From NCBI GenBank assembly GCA_934148015.1, contig CAKPCU010000001.1, forward strand, positions 104,697 to 168,696: a stretch of 64,000 nucleotides of DNA, written 5' to 3'. This stretch comes from an uncultured Bacilli bacterium (GTDB lineage: Bacteria > Bacillota_I > Bacilli_A > RF39 > UBA660). The first letter of the stretch is position 1. Every line of letters begins with the position of its first letter. The notes below the pieces were generated by a model, which saw only the letters and a program-made list of their open reading frames with translations, did not search any database and was not told the origin of the DNA. A program made the translations under genes and the position numbers. Shown in pieces: positions 17,064-25,739 of this stretch.

Positions 17064-18118
17064 TGTTTGAAAGATTAGAAGATATAAAAAAAAGATATGA
17101 TTTTATTACAAATGAACTTACTAAACCTGAAGTAATTAGCGATGTAAAAAAAACAATGTCATTATCAAAAGAACAATCAGATTTATCAGAAATTATAGAG
17201 TGCTATAATGCATATTTAAAATCAAAACAAGACTATGAAGAAGCAAAAGAGTTAGCAAAAGATCCTGAAATGGCTTCATTTGCACAGGAAGAAGAAGAAA
17301 AACAATTAGAACTTGGAAAAAAATTAGAAAAAGATCTTGAGATTCTCCTACTTCCTAAAGATCCTAATGATGGTAAAAATATAATAGTAGAAATACGCGG
17401 TGCAGCTGGTGGTGATGAGGCTAACATTTTTGCGGGTGACTTATATAACATGTATGTTAGATATGCTGAAAATCAAGGCTTTAAAGTTGAAAACTTAGAA
17501 AGCACTCCAGGTCAATCAGGTGGATTTTCTGAAATATCATTTATGATAAAAGGAGAAAATGTTTACTCTAAGTTAAAATATGAATCTGGAGCTCACCGTG
17601 TTCAAAGAGTGCCAGCAACAGAATCTCAAGGAAGAGTACACACATCAACAGCAACAGTACTTGTTATGCCTGAAGTAGATGATGTTGATTTTGAACTTGA
17701 TATGAATGATGTTAGAGTAGATATTACAAGATCATCAGGATGTGGTGGACAAGGAGTTAATACAACGGATTCAGCGGTTAGATTAACTCATATACCTACT
17801 GGTATAATAGTATATTCTCAAACAGAAAGATCACAAATTAGAAATAAAGAAAAAGCTATTAAAATACTAAAATCAAGAGTATATGATTTAAAATTAAGAG
17901 AGCAAGAACAGGAACTTGGAGCTGAAAGAAAAAATAAGATAGGTACTGGTGATAGATCTGAAAAGATAAGAACATATAATTATCCACAAAATAGAGTAAC
18001 AGATCATCGTATAGGGTATACTACAAATTCATTAGATAGAGTAATGAATGGTAAATTGGATGATATAATTGAAGCTTTAATTACTGAAGATCAAAGAAGA
18101 AAATTAGCTGGAGAATAA
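17063..18118 (+). CDS. prfA: Peptide chain release factor 1
   Basis: RF1 recognises UAA and UAG and triggers peptide release; 351 residues, standard length. The anticodon-like PAT tripeptide is present (RVPATESQGRVHTS) and the catalytic GGQ is residues 228-230 (SGCGGQGVNTTDSAVRLTH). The ATG overlaps the rpoE stop. prmC, which methylates the GGQ glutamine, is two genes downstream with one unrelated gene between, unlike Bacillus where the two are adjacent. Confidence 0.98.
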   Translation: MFERLEDIKKRYDFITNELTKPEVISDVKKTMSLSKEQSDLSEIIECYNAYLKSKQDYEEAKELAKDPEMASFAQEEEEKQLELGKKLEKDLEILLLPKDPNDGKNIIVEIRGAAGGDEANIFAGDLYNMYVRYAENQGFKVENLESTPGQSGGFSEISFMIKGENVYSKLKYESGAHRVQRVPATESQGRVHTSTATVLVMPEVDDVDFELDMNDVRVDITRSSGCGGQGVNTTDSAVRLTHIPTGIIVYSQTERSQIRNKEKAIKILKSRVYDLKLREQEQELGAERKNKIGTGDRSEKIRTYNYPQNRVTDHRIGYTTNSLDRVMNGKLDDIIEALITEDQRRKLAGE

Positions 18119-18136
18119 TACTTCAGTTTTTTCATA

Positions 18137-18145
18137 TGGTATAAT
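18137..18145 (+). promoter_or_regulatory. Extended -10 promoter for 18167 gene
   Basis: TGGTATAAT with a weak T-rich -35 region, between prfA and the phosphodiesterase-like gene. Confidence 0.5.
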
Positions 18146-18166
18146 AGTTATAGGAGTTGGTTAAAT

Positions 18167-19279
18167 ATGAAATATATGTATCCTGATTATAAAAATGGAT
18201 TAGTAAATGTAGCTTGTTCAATAGAAAAGTATTTTGGTACATCTTATAAGCATAAAACAAATACTTTATTAGATGAGATTTTAAGTAAGCAAAACAATAA
18301 AAACGTAGTATTATTTTTATTTGATGGATTAGGATACAATATACTTAAAGAATATAAAGATAAGTGTAAATTTTTATATGAACACTTAATAGGAGATATT
18401 TCATCTAACTTTCCTTCTACTACTATGTCAGCTAGAACAACAGTAGAATCAGGTCTTACACCTATAGAACATGGCTGGCTTGGTTGGGATATGTACTTTA
18501 AGGATTTTGATGAGGTTATTACCTTAACTAAAAACGTTATAAAAGGAACAAAGAAAAAAGTATCTGATTTTCATGTTGCAAAAACGTATCTTAAATATGA
18601 ACCTGTAACTGATAAAATAAATAAAATGGAAGGTTGTATAGGTAAAACGCTAAGAGTTTATAGTAATCATCCAAATGAGTCACTTAGAAAGATGAAAAGA
18701 AGCATAAAAAAGCTTACTAAGAATAAAGAAAAAGTATATGTTTATGCATATTATAATGAACCAGATCATGCACTTCATCATAATGGTGTTGGATCAGATA
18801 AAATGATAAAGTACTTAAAACATATAAATAAATGGTTTAAAAGAATTTGTAAGTCTTTAAAAAACACAACTGTAATAGCACTAGCAGATCATGGACATAT
18901 AAATGTAGAATATATTAATCTTATGGATTATAAAAAAATTACTAATATGTTAGATAGTGATATTTCTATAGATGATAGAGCTACATCTTTTAGAGTGAAA
19001 AAAGAGTATAAAAAAGAATTTTATTATGAACTTAAAAAGATACTTAAAGATGATTTTATAATAATGACTAAAAAAGAAGTTATTAAAAATAAATTATATG
19101 GTGATGGAGTAGAAAATAAATATTTTCAAGATGGATTAGGAGATTACTTTGCACTTGGTATAAATAATAAAGCAATTAGATGTAATAATAAGACAAATTT
19201 ACATAAATCAGCTCATTCGGGACTTACTTTAGATGAGATGCTTGTTCCACTTATTGTTGTTGATACAAATAAAATATAA
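18167..19279 (+). CDS. Alkaline phosphatase-superfamily / type I phosphodiesterase-like hydrolase
   Basis: A 370-residue protein of the phosphodiesterase/nucleotide pyrophosphatase branch of the alkaline phosphatase superfamily. Visible metal-site motifs are FLFDGLGYN near the start (Asp ligand), NFPSTTMSARTTVESGLTP (region of the nucleophile Thr), NEPDHALHHNG, IALADHGHINV (Asp-His pair) and KSAHSGLTLDEM (last His). No signal peptide is evident, so it is probably cytoplasmic. The substrate is unknown; nucleotide or phospholipid-headgroup diesters are typical for the family. It is inserted between prfA and prmC. The start is supported by TAGGAG at 18151-18156. Confidence 0.8.
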   Translation: MKYMYPDYKNGLVNVACSIEKYFGTSYKHKTNTLLDEILSKQNNKNVVLFLFDGLGYNILKEYKDKCKFLYEHLIGDISSNFPSTTMSARTTVESGLTPIEHGWLGWDMYFKDFDEVITLTKNVIKGTKKKVSDFHVAKTYLKYEPVTDKINKMEGCIGKTLRVYSNHPNESLRKMKRSIKKLTKNKEKVYVYAYYNEPDHALHHNGVGSDKMIKYLKHINKWFKRICKSLKNTTVIALADHGHINVEYINLMDYKKITNMLDSDISIDDRATSFRVKKEYKKEFYYELKKILKDDFIIMTKKEVIKNKLYGDGVENKYFQDGLGDYFALGINNKAIRCNNKTNLHKSAHSGLTLDEMLVPLIVVDTNKI

Positions 19280-19288
19280 GGAGTAGAT

Positions 19289-20002
19289 ATGAATAAAGAT
19301 ATAGAATATTTGAAAAAATATTATAAGGGAGATATAAATGCTGCTATAAAAAGACTAAATATGGGAGAACCTGTTCAGTACATAGTAGGGGATGTTGATT
19401 TTTATGGTAACATAATAAAGGTAAATAAAAACGTATTAATACCAAGAAGAGAAACAGAGGAACTGGTTGAGAAAGTTTTAAAACGTACCCAGGTGTTCGA
19501 TAATCCTGTAATAGCAGATATTGGAACAGGTAGTGGTGCAATAGCTATAACTTTGGCAAAGAAGTTAAATACCTTAGTATATGCATCTGATATAAGTTTA
19601 AAAGCCCTTGAAGTAGCTAAAGAAAACGTAGCTACAAATAAAGTGGATGTTACTTTCTTTGAAGGAGACATGTTAAAACCATATATTAAAAACAATATAA
19701 AGTTAGATGTTATTGTAAGTAATCCACCATATATAAAAAAAGATGAGAAAATAGAAGATATAGTTAAAAATAATGAACCTCATCTGGCACTTTATGCTAA
19801 AAATAACGGTTTAGAGTTTTATGATAGTATATTAAAAAACGCTAGTTATGTTTTAAAAGATAAATACTTAATAGCATTTGAAATAGGTATGGATCAGGGG
19901 AAGAATATAGAGGCATTAGCTAAAAAATATCTAAGTAATTCTATAGTCGAAATAGAAAAAGATTTGTCTGATAAAGATAGGTTTATTTTTGTATATAATT
20001 AA
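19289..20002 (+). CDS. prmC: Release factor glutamine methyltransferase
   Basis: PrmC (HemK) methylates the Gln of the GGQ motif of RF1 and RF2 using S-adenosylmethionine. The 237-residue protein has the short N-terminal domain with GEPVQYIVGDVDFYG, then LIPRRETEELVE, the SAM-binding motif ADIGTGSGAIAITLAKK and the catalytic N145-P-P-Y148. It is somewhat shorter than typical at the N-terminus (about 280 residues is common), with the first helices trimmed. Follows AAGGAG, 10 bases after the preceding stop, so probably co-transcribed with the phosphodiesterase gene. Confidence 0.95.
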   Translation: MNKDIEYLKKYYKGDINAAIKRLNMGEPVQYIVGDVDFYGNIIKVNKNVLIPRRETEELVEKVLKRTQVFDNPVIADIGTGSGAIAITLAKKLNTLVYASDISLKALEVAKENVATNKVDVTFFEGDMLKPYIKNNIKLDVIVSNPPYIKKDEKIEDIVKNNEPHLALYAKNNGLEFYDSILKNASYVLKDKYLIAFEIGMDQGKNIEALAKKYLSNSIVEIEKDLSDKDRFIFVYN

Positions 20003-20005
20003 AAT

Positions 20006-20034
20006 AATCACCCATTAATTAATAGAGGGTGATT
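20006..20034 (+). promoter_or_regulatory. Hairpin between prmC and spoIIR, overlapping the spoIIR ribosome site
   Basis: AATCACCC (20006-20013) pairs with GGGTGATT (20027-20034) around a 13-nt loop, followed by TTTAT. It works as a weak prmC terminator, and the right arm is also the spoIIR ribosome-binding site (GAGGGTGA), so folding would block spoIIR translation in read-through RNA. Confidence 0.6.
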
Positions 20035-20039
20035 TTTAT

Positions 20040-20564
20040 ATGAAAAAAGTATTTGTATTTATTTTAATGTTATTGCTAGTAGTATCTGTTTATAAGAAAA
20101 GTAATGATTCTGTTAAGATTCCAGATTCTGCAATAAGATTTAGAATTTTAGCTAATAGTAATTCTCCAAGAGATCAAAAAATAAAAGAAGATATAAGAAA
20201 TAAAATGCAAAAAGAATTATACTCATTACTTCAAAATTCTAAAAGTATAAATGATTCTAGAAAAATAATAAATAGTAACATGAGTAATTTTGATGAGATT
20301 TTAAAAGATTCTATGAAAGATATAGAATATCCATATAGCATTGATTATGGTATGCATTATTTTCCATCTAAAACATATAAAGGAATAACATATGATGAGG
20401 GTAATTATGAATCATTATTAGTAACACTAGGTAGTGGAAAAGGTGATAATTGGTGGTGTGTTTTATTTCCTCCTCTTTGCTTACTAGAAGCAGAAGAAAG
20501 CTCTGATGTTAAAAACGTAGAGTATAAATCTTTTATAAAAGAAATAATTGAAAAATATTTTTAA
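20040..20564 (+). CDS. spoIIR: Stage II sporulation protein R
   Basis: SpoIIR is the forespore-made signal that activates SpoIIGA to process pro-sigma-E in the mother cell of endospore formers. The 174-residue protein has an N-terminal hydrophobic segment (VFVFILMLLLVVSVY), the family opening IRFRILANSNSPRDQKIK and the hallmark YFPSKTYKG and GKGDNWWCVLFPPLCLLE. The full-length family pattern is intact. Position after prfA/prmC and before mntP is the same as in B. subtilis. Its presence suggests sporulation ability or a relic of it. No forespore sigma-F promoter could be assigned with confidence. Confidence 0.93.
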   Translation: MKKVFVFILMLLLVVSVYKKSNDSVKIPDSAIRFRILANSNSPRDQKIKEDIRNKMQKELYSLLQNSKSINDSRKIINSNMSNFDEILKDSMKDIEYPYSIDYGMHYFPSKTYKGITYDEGNYESLLVTLGSGKGDNWWCVLFPPLCLLEAEESSDVKNVEYKSFIKEIIEKYF

Positions 20565-20590
20565 GATAAATGTAATAATATAATGTAGAG

Positions 20591-21127
20591 GTGATTTATA
20601 TCTTAGACATTATATTAATTGCAGTAAGTTTAAGTATGGATGCATTTGCATTATCATTTTCTTATGGAATAAGCAAAGTAAATATTAAAAAAATTATTTT
20701 AACAGCTATAGTAGTTGGCACTTTTCATTTTATTATGCCTCTTTTGGGCAATTTTGTTGGAATGCCATTATTCAAATACACTTTAATAAAACCTAGAATT
20801 ATACTGTTTTTAGTGTTTTTAATACTTTCTATAGACATGTTTATTCACTATTTTGAAGATGAAGTTATTTTAAGAAAACTAAATGTAGTTGGCATTGTTT
20901 TGTTTGCTATTTCAGTTAGTTTAGATAGTTTTACTGTTGGTCTAGGTATTAATTATATATATGATAATATCTATTTTGCAGCATATATTTTTGCATTTAT
21001 TAGTGCATTTTTTACGTTTTTAGGCTTTTTGTCTGGAAAAATACTATCTAAAAGAATAGGAAAGTACTCATTTTTAATAGGAAGTGCGTTTTTGTTTATT
21101 TATTCTTTATATATCTTGACAAACTGA
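20591..21127 (+). CDS. mntP: Manganese efflux pump MntP
   Basis: Six-span membrane exporter of Mn(II), 178 residues. The two-fold repeat carries the conserved acidic residues in SLSMDAFALSFSYGIS and SVSLDSFTVGLG. Gene order spoIIR-mntP matches Bacillus. The start is odd: the GTG at 20591 is abutted by its own ribosome site (GAGGTGAT), whereas in other genes of the window that site lies 6-8 bases before an ATG; the codon at the expected place here is ATC (20600). Either GTG with a poor spacing or a rare ATC start is used. Ends in TGA. Its 3' end contains the promoter of the next gene. Confidence 0.92.
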   Translation: MIYILDIILIAVSLSMDAFALSFSYGISKVNIKKIILTAIVVGTFHFIMPLLGNFVGMPLFKYTLIKPRIILFLVFLILSIDMFIHYFEDEVILRKLNVVGIVLFAISVSLDSFTVGLGINYIYDNIYFAAYIFAFISAFFTFLGFLSGKILSKRIGKYSFLIGSAFLFIYSLYILTN

Positions 21128-21144
21128 TGCTTTTGTGGTAATAT
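21116..21144 (+). promoter_or_regulatory. Strong promoter for 21176 gene
   Basis: TTGACA at 21116-21121 (inside the 3' end of mntP), 17-bp spacer, TAATAT at 21139-21144 preceded by TGG. Confidence 0.8.
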
Positions 21145-21175
21145 ACATGGCATTCAATCAAAAGGGGGAATTTGA

Positions 21176-22351
21176 ATGAAAAACAGTTATGTACCAAATG
21201 AAAAAGGTAAAAAGATAACAGCAGCTATTACAGCAGTAGCTATATTAGTTGGTGGAACTTTAATTGCTAAATTATCTACTAAGGATAAAAGACATGTTGA
21301 AGATAATGACTCATCTTCTATATCTACAACAGTTGATTACGGAAGTCAGTATGGGCTTGAACTAACTAGTGATTTTGATATAAATGATTCTAATGCAGTT
21401 AGACAAAGAGCAAAAGCTATATATGAATTATCAGATAAAAAATATACTATAGAAGATATTATGAATATGATATATTTAGTTAATAGTGCAACTGATAAAA
21501 TAAAATTAGATAGCATGAACGAAGAGGAAAAATTTGAATATTTACAAAAATTAGCTGTTGGATTATATGATGTTTTAGCAACAAATGTAGTTGATTTTTC
21601 TAAAGGACTTACCTCTTTAAATAATGATATAAGTTTTGATTTAAAAAGTACTGATGCAATTTATTCTTATATGTTTATTGCAAGTGGAAAAGGTAAAGTA
21701 GATGCAATAAACCTAGCGATTGTTGTAAATAAACAAATTAATAATATTAAAAACGCAGATAAATCTGAATTAACTAATAACGCTGATGACTTTTATGCCC
21801 AATCTAAGTTAATTTATAATAATAAATCTGGATACCCAGATGGTGTTGTAGTAGCTTTAATTGATGATATTAAGTCTAAAATACCTGTTATGGGTCTTAG
21901 TAAAGAAAAAGCTGCTGATTTATCAAAAGAATATCAAAATGTTGATATAAATAAAATATGGTTTGATGTTGCAAATAAAGCTGGAGCTTATAAAGAAGCT
22001 GATGCTGATTGCGAAACAAAGGTAAAACATACAACAAATCATGAAAAATATGATTCTAAAGATAGTTCACAAGCAGAAAGCATTGGAAATAAATCAACAA
22101 AAAATAATACTACTAAAAAAATAGAAACTGGTGGTAAACCTGTTAGAACTGAAGTTGTTCCAAAAACAACAAAGCAAACAACTACAAGGGTAGTAACAAG
22201 TGAATTTGTTGTTCCGGTTAAAACTACTAAACCTACAACTACTATAGTTGATCAAGGTGGAAAAGTAGTAGAAGAAAAGTATGAAGATGCTGATGCATCA
22301 AAAGCAAACGATGATATAGAATATACAATAGCACCAACTAAGGTGAAATAA
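21176..22351 (+). CDS. Membrane-anchored extracellular protein of unknown function, 391 residues
   Basis: I do not recognise the fold. A basic N-terminus is followed by one membrane segment (ITAAITAVAILVGGTLIA, about residues 14-31), predicting an anchored or secreted protein. Residues about 60-270 are mainly helical and soluble (IYELSDKKYTIEDIMNMIYL). Residues about 285-390 are a low-complexity Thr/Lys/Val tail with PKTTKQTTTRVV-like stretches, typical of wall-spanning linkers. A near-consensus promoter, strong AAAGGGGGAA ribosome site and a terminator make it a monocistronic, probably highly expressed gene. No LPxTG sorting motif is seen. Confidence 0.75.
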   Translation: MKNSYVPNEKGKKITAAITAVAILVGGTLIAKLSTKDKRHVEDNDSSSISTTVDYGSQYGLELTSDFDINDSNAVRQRAKAIYELSDKKYTIEDIMNMIYLVNSATDKIKLDSMNEEEKFEYLQKLAVGLYDVLATNVVDFSKGLTSLNNDISFDLKSTDAIYSYMFIASGKGKVDAINLAIVVNKQINNIKNADKSELTNNADDFYAQSKLIYNNKSGYPDGVVVALIDDIKSKIPVMGLSKEKAADLSKEYQNVDINKIWFDVANKAGAYKEADADCETKVKHTTNHEKYDSKDSSQAESIGNKSTKNNTTKKIETGGKPVRTEVVPKTTKQTTTRVVTSEFVVPVKTTKPTTTIVDQGGKVVEEKYEDADASKANDDIEYTIAPTKVK

Positions 22352-22360
22352 TAATACTAG

Positions 22361-22389
22361 ACACTAAGATGTAAATCTTGGTGTTTTTC
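22361..22389 (+). terminator. Terminator after 21176 gene
   Basis: ACACTAAGAT/ATCTTGGTGT (10 bp with G-U pairs), loop GTAA, then TTTTCT. Confidence 0.75.
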
Positions 22390-22390
22390 T

Positions 22391-22419
22391 TTGACTATAA
22401 GACTTAAATATACTAAAAT
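22391..22419 (+). promoter_or_regulatory. fba promoter
   Basis: TTGACT at 22391-22396, 17-bp spacer, TAAAAT at 22414-22419. Confidence 0.7.
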
Positions 22420-22439
22420 TATATTAGAAGGTGAATTAG

Positions 22440-23294
22440 GTGTTAGTAAATAGTAATGAAATATTAAGAAAAGCTGAAAAAGAAGGGTATGCTGTTGGGG
22501 CATATAATATAAATAATTTAGAATGGACAAGGTACATATTAGAAGCATGTAATAGTGATAGGTGTCCTGTAATACTTGCTGTAACACCTAAAAGTGTTGC
22601 TTATTTTGGGGGATACAGAGTAGTTTATGGTGTTGTTAAATCATTAATAAATGATTTAAATATAAAAGTACCAGTTGTTCTTCATTTAGATCATGCTTCT
22701 TCTTTTATAGAATGTAAAGAGGCAATTGACTTTGGATTTACATCTGTTATGATAGATGCATCTAAAATGAGTCTTGAGGATAATATAGATGTAACAAGAA
22801 AAGTAGTAGAATATGCATCTTCAAAAAATGTTAGTGTTGAAGCTGAAGTTGGTGCACTAAATAGTGAAGATAGTAGTGATGACTCTAATAATAATTATTC
22901 ATCTATAGAAGACTGTGTTTCATTTGTAAGTGCAACAGGAGTAAATAGTCTTGCTCCATCTGTTGGAAATATGCACGGAATATATAAAGAAGAAGCGAAA
23001 ATAGATTTTAGTCTTTTAGGATCAATATGTAAAAGTGTAAAAGAACCTTTAGTATTACATGGTGCATCAGGACTTGATGATAATAAAATTAAAACTGCTA
23101 TTTTTTGCGGTGTTAGTAAGATAAATATAAATACTGACTTACAAATAGTGTGGGCAAAAAGTGTTAGAAAATATTTAAAAGACAATGAAAATGAGTATGA
23201 TCCAAGACATATAATTAAATCGGGTGAAAAAAGTTTAAAAGACCTTATACACTATAAGAATGAATTGTTTGGTTCTAAAAACAAGGCTTTTTAA
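22440..23294 (+). CDS. fba: Class II fructose-bisphosphate aldolase
   Basis: Zinc-dependent aldolase that cleaves fructose 1,6-bisphosphate in glycolysis; 284 residues. The N-terminus (SNEILRKAEKEGYAVGAYNI) and metal site are typical: D84 and zinc ligand H85 in HLDHASS, Glu in VEAEVGAL, His in VGNMHGIYK and His in LHGASGLDD. The flexible loop is NSEDSSDDSNNNYSS, unusually Ser/Asn-rich. GTG start at 22440 with AAGGTGA just upstream. It precedes murA, as fbaA precedes a murA paralogue in Bacillus (with a transaldolase between). A related tagatose-bisphosphate specificity cannot be excluded. Confidence 0.9.
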   Translation: MLVNSNEILRKAEKEGYAVGAYNINNLEWTRYILEACNSDRCPVILAVTPKSVAYFGGYRVVYGVVKSLINDLNIKVPVVLHLDHASSFIECKEAIDFGFTSVMIDASKMSLEDNIDVTRKVVEYASSKNVSVEAEVGALNSEDSSDDSNNNYSSIEDCVSFVSATGVNSLAPSVGNMHGIYKEEAKIDFSLLGSICKSVKEPLVLHGASGLDDNKIKTAIFCGVSKININTDLQIVWAKSVRKYLKDNENEYDPRHIIKSGEKSLKDLIHYKNELFGSKNKAF

Positions 23295-23347
23295 TCACTT
23301 TTTTGAGTTAATATAATACAATAATATAGAAGATACGGAGGAGTAAA

Positions 23348-24607
23348 ATGCATAGAATAATAATTGAAGGTGGAAATGAATTAACAGGTGATATAAGAAT
23401 AAGTGGTTCTAAAAATAGTGCTGTTGCATTAGTACCAGCAGCGGTGTTATGTGATGAGGAAGCTATTATTGCAAACGTACCAAATATATCTGATATTGAT
23501 GCATTAGATGAGATATTAAAACATTTAGGTGCAACTGTTAGAAGGGAAAATGATGTAATTAGAATAGATTCTTCTAAAATAGAAAATAAATTAATACCAG
23601 AAAACATATCAAAAAAACTAAGAGCATCATATTATTTTATGGGGGCACTTTTAAGCAAATTTAAGAAAGTAGAAATATATTTTCCGGGCGGTTGTTCTAT
23701 AGGAGCAAGACCAATTAATTTACATTTAAAAGGTTTTAAAGCAATGGGTGCTGATATAAAAGAAGATGGTAATTTATTTACAATTACTGCAGATAATCTT
23801 CATGGGGCTAAAATTAATTTGGATTTTGCATCTGTTGGTGCAACTATTAATCTTATGCTTGCTGCAGTAAAGGCAGATGGAACTACTATTATTTCTAATG
23901 CTGCAAAAGAACCTCATATAGTAAATGTTGCAACATTTTTAAATAACATGGGGGCTAAAATAACAGGGGCTGGAACAAGTGAAATAAAGATAGTTGGAGT
24001 TAATTACTTACATTCATGTTTTCATGAGGTAGTACCTGATTATATTGAAGCAGGTACATACATGATTTTAGCTAGTGCAATAGGAAGGAATGTAACAATA
24101 TATAATATAATTCCTGAACATGTAGAATCAGTTATATCTAAGTTGGAGGAGATGGGTTCTATAATGAAGATAGGACTTGATTATATAAAAATAAGTGCTC
24201 CAGAAAAACTTAAACATGTTAATATAAAAACGCAAGTTTATCCAGGTTTTCCAACGGACTTACAGCAACCTATGGCAACACTCTTAACTAAAGCACAGGG
24301 AAAATCTATAATAAATGAAACTATTTGGGAAAACAGATTTTTAAATTTAGAAGAATTAAATAAGATGGGTGCATCGTGTGATGTTATAACAAAGTCAAAA
24401 GCAGTAATTTTAGGTCCTACTAAATTAACTGGAAAAAGGGTTAAAGCAACTGATTTAAGAGCAGGAGCTTCACTTGTTATAGCAGGATTAATGGCAGATG
24501 GTAAGACTATAATTGATAATGCTGATTATATTTTACGTGGTTATGAAGATATTGTTGATAAACTAAGAAATATAGGAGCTAATATAAAACTAGAAAAAAT
24601 TGATTAA
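23348..24607 (+). CDS. murA: UDP-N-acetylglucosamine 1-carboxyvinyltransferase
   Basis: Adds enolpyruvate to UDP-GlcNAc, the first committed step of peptidoglycan synthesis; 419 residues. The fosfomycin-target Cys is present as C116 in FPGGCSIGARPINLHLKG, so the enzyme should be fosfomycin-sensitive (inference). Other family signatures are ISGSKNSAVALVPA near the start and TDLRAGASLVIAGLMADG near the end. AGATACGGAGGAG gives a strong ribosome site. Position after fba corresponds to murAB (murZ) in B. subtilis. Ends in a strong hairpin. Confidence 0.97.
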   Translation: MHRIIIEGGNELTGDIRISGSKNSAVALVPAAVLCDEEAIIANVPNISDIDALDEILKHLGATVRRENDVIRIDSSKIENKLIPENISKKLRASYYFMGALLSKFKKVEIYFPGGCSIGARPINLHLKGFKAMGADIKEDGNLFTITADNLHGAKINLDFASVGATINLMLAAVKADGTTIISNAAKEPHIVNVATFLNNMGAKITGAGTSEIKIVGVNYLHSCFHEVVPDYIEAGTYMILASAIGRNVTIYNIIPEHVESVISKLEEMGSIMKIGLDYIKISAPEKLKHVNIKTQVYPGFPTDLQQPMATLLTKAQGKSIINETIWENRFLNLEELNKMGASCDVITKSKAVILGPTKLTGKRVKATDLRAGASLVIAGLMADGKTIIDNADYILRGYEDIVDKLRNIGANIKLEKID

Positions 24608-24637
24608 TAAATAGTAATAAATAGAATATATAAAAAT

Positions 24638-24670
24638 AAAATAGTATTGCAGGAAATACTATTTTATTTT
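24638..24670 (+). terminator. murA terminator
   Basis: AAAATAGTATT/AATACTATTTT (11 bp) with a GCAGGA loop, followed by ATTTT. Confidence 0.75.
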
Positions 24671-24683
24671 GGGGTGAGTATAT

Positions 24684-25445
24684 TTGAAAAGAAGATATAA
24701 ATTATTAATTGGTTTTATAATAACTGGTATTATACTAACAGTTATATTTTTTGTAACAAAAGATAGAAAAGTATATTATTTATCTTTGGGTGATTCTTTA
24801 GCTGTTGGTCAAATGCCTGATAATAGCTTAAAGAAAAGTTATGGTGATTATATTAAAGATTATTTAGAAGATAGAAATATACTTGAATTTTATACTAAGG
24901 GTTTTGCTAAAAATGGTTATAGGAGTACTGATCTTTTAAATGATGTAAATAATAATAAAAAGATAAAAGAAGGAAAAAAAGAGATATCTATAAAAAATGC
25001 ACTTATAAAAGCAGATATTGTAACGGTAAGTATAGGTGGTAATGATTTATTATATAAACTTAACTTATCATCTAGTATTGATATAACTGAGTTTGATGAT
25101 ATATACTCTTACGTAGATGAAGTTATAGGAGACATTAATAAACTGTTATTTGAGCTTAGAAAAAATTGTAAAGAACAGATAATTGTTCTTGGTCTATATA
25201 ATCCTTTTACATCTTTTTCACCAAAGTTAGCTAATACGGTAGAACCAGTTTTAAGTTATGCTAATTTAAAAATACAAGACTTAACTAAAAAGTATGATAT
25301 GACATTTGTTGATATGCATGATATGTTTTTAGCTAATCCTTCTTATTTACCAACTTACTTAGAAATTCATCCAACGGCATCTGGTTATAGAGCTATGTCT
25401 AAAAAAATTATTAGTGCAATAGATAAAAAAACACTTGCAAAATAG
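24684..25445 (+). CDS. SGNH/GDSL hydrolase, membrane-anchored
   Basis: A 253-residue SGNH-family esterase or lipase. An N-terminal membrane anchor (LLIGFIITGIILTVIFFV) puts the catalytic domain outside. Block I is YLSLGDSLAVGQ (nucleophile Ser), block II contributes KNGYRSTDLL, block III is VSIGGNDLLY (oxyanion Asn) and block V is EIHPTASGYR (catalytic Asp/His region with His). The TTG start follows GGGGTGA with 6-base spacing. It occupies the place where rho lies between murA and rpmE in Bacillus. Substrate unknown; acylated wall or lipid substrates are typical of the group. Confidence 0.85.
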   Translation: MKRRYKLLIGFIITGIILTVIFFVTKDRKVYYLSLGDSLAVGQMPDNSLKKSYGDYIKDYLEDRNILEFYTKGFAKNGYRSTDLLNDVNNNKKIKEGKKEISIKNALIKADIVTVSIGGNDLLYKLNLSSSIDITEFDDIYSYVDEVIGDINKLLFELRKNCKEQIIVLGLYNPFTSFSPKLANTVEPVLSYANLKIQDLTKKYDMTFVDMHDMFLANPSYLPTYLEIHPTASGYRAMSKKIISAIDKKTLAK

Positions 25446-25463
25446 ATTATCTCTTGCTATAAT
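25435..25463 (+). promoter_or_regulatory. rpmE promoter
   Basis: TTGCAA at 25435-25440 (in the end of the hydrolase gene), 17-bp spacer, TATAAT at 25458-25463 with TGC in front. Confidence 0.75.
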
Positions 25464-25481
25464 ATAGGAGATTTTATATCT

Positions 25482-25500
25482 ATGACTTATATTTAGTCAT
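25482..25500 (+). promoter_or_regulatory. rpmE leader hairpin
   Basis: ATGACT/AGTCAT 6-bp stem with a 7-nt loop ending 3 bases before the rpmE ribosome site GAAAGGAG. It may modulate L31 translation; no known motif is recognised. Confidence 0.4.
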
Positions 25501-25520
25501 GGCGAAAGGAGCTAAGAATT

Positions 25521-25730
25521 ATGCCTAAGAAAGAAAGTATTTATACTAACTCAACTGTAACTTGTGTATGTGGATCAACTTTTGAAACAAAATCTACTAA
25601 AGATAAAATACATGTAGAAGTATGTTCTAAATGTCATCCATTCTATACTGGTCAATCTACTATGCAATCTAAAACTGGTAGAGCTGAGAAGTTTAATCAA
25701 AAATATGGTTTAAAAAGTAACAATAAATAA
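25521..25730 (+). CDS. rpmE: 50S ribosomal protein L31, zinc-binding form
   Basis: 69 residues. The C+ form is shown by the four cysteines in CVCGSTF and VCSKCHPFYTGQ, which bind zinc and mark the zinc-replete paralogue rather than YtiA-type L31B. KTGRAEKFNQKYG is the typical C-terminal signature. The order murA...rpmE is conserved with Bacillus. Preceded by its own promoter and a leader hairpin. Confidence 0.96.
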   Translation: MPKKESIYTNSTVTCVCGSTFETKSTKDKIHVEVCSKCHPFYTGQSTMQSKTGRAEKFNQKYGLKSNNK

Positions 25731-25739
25731 TAAAATATA

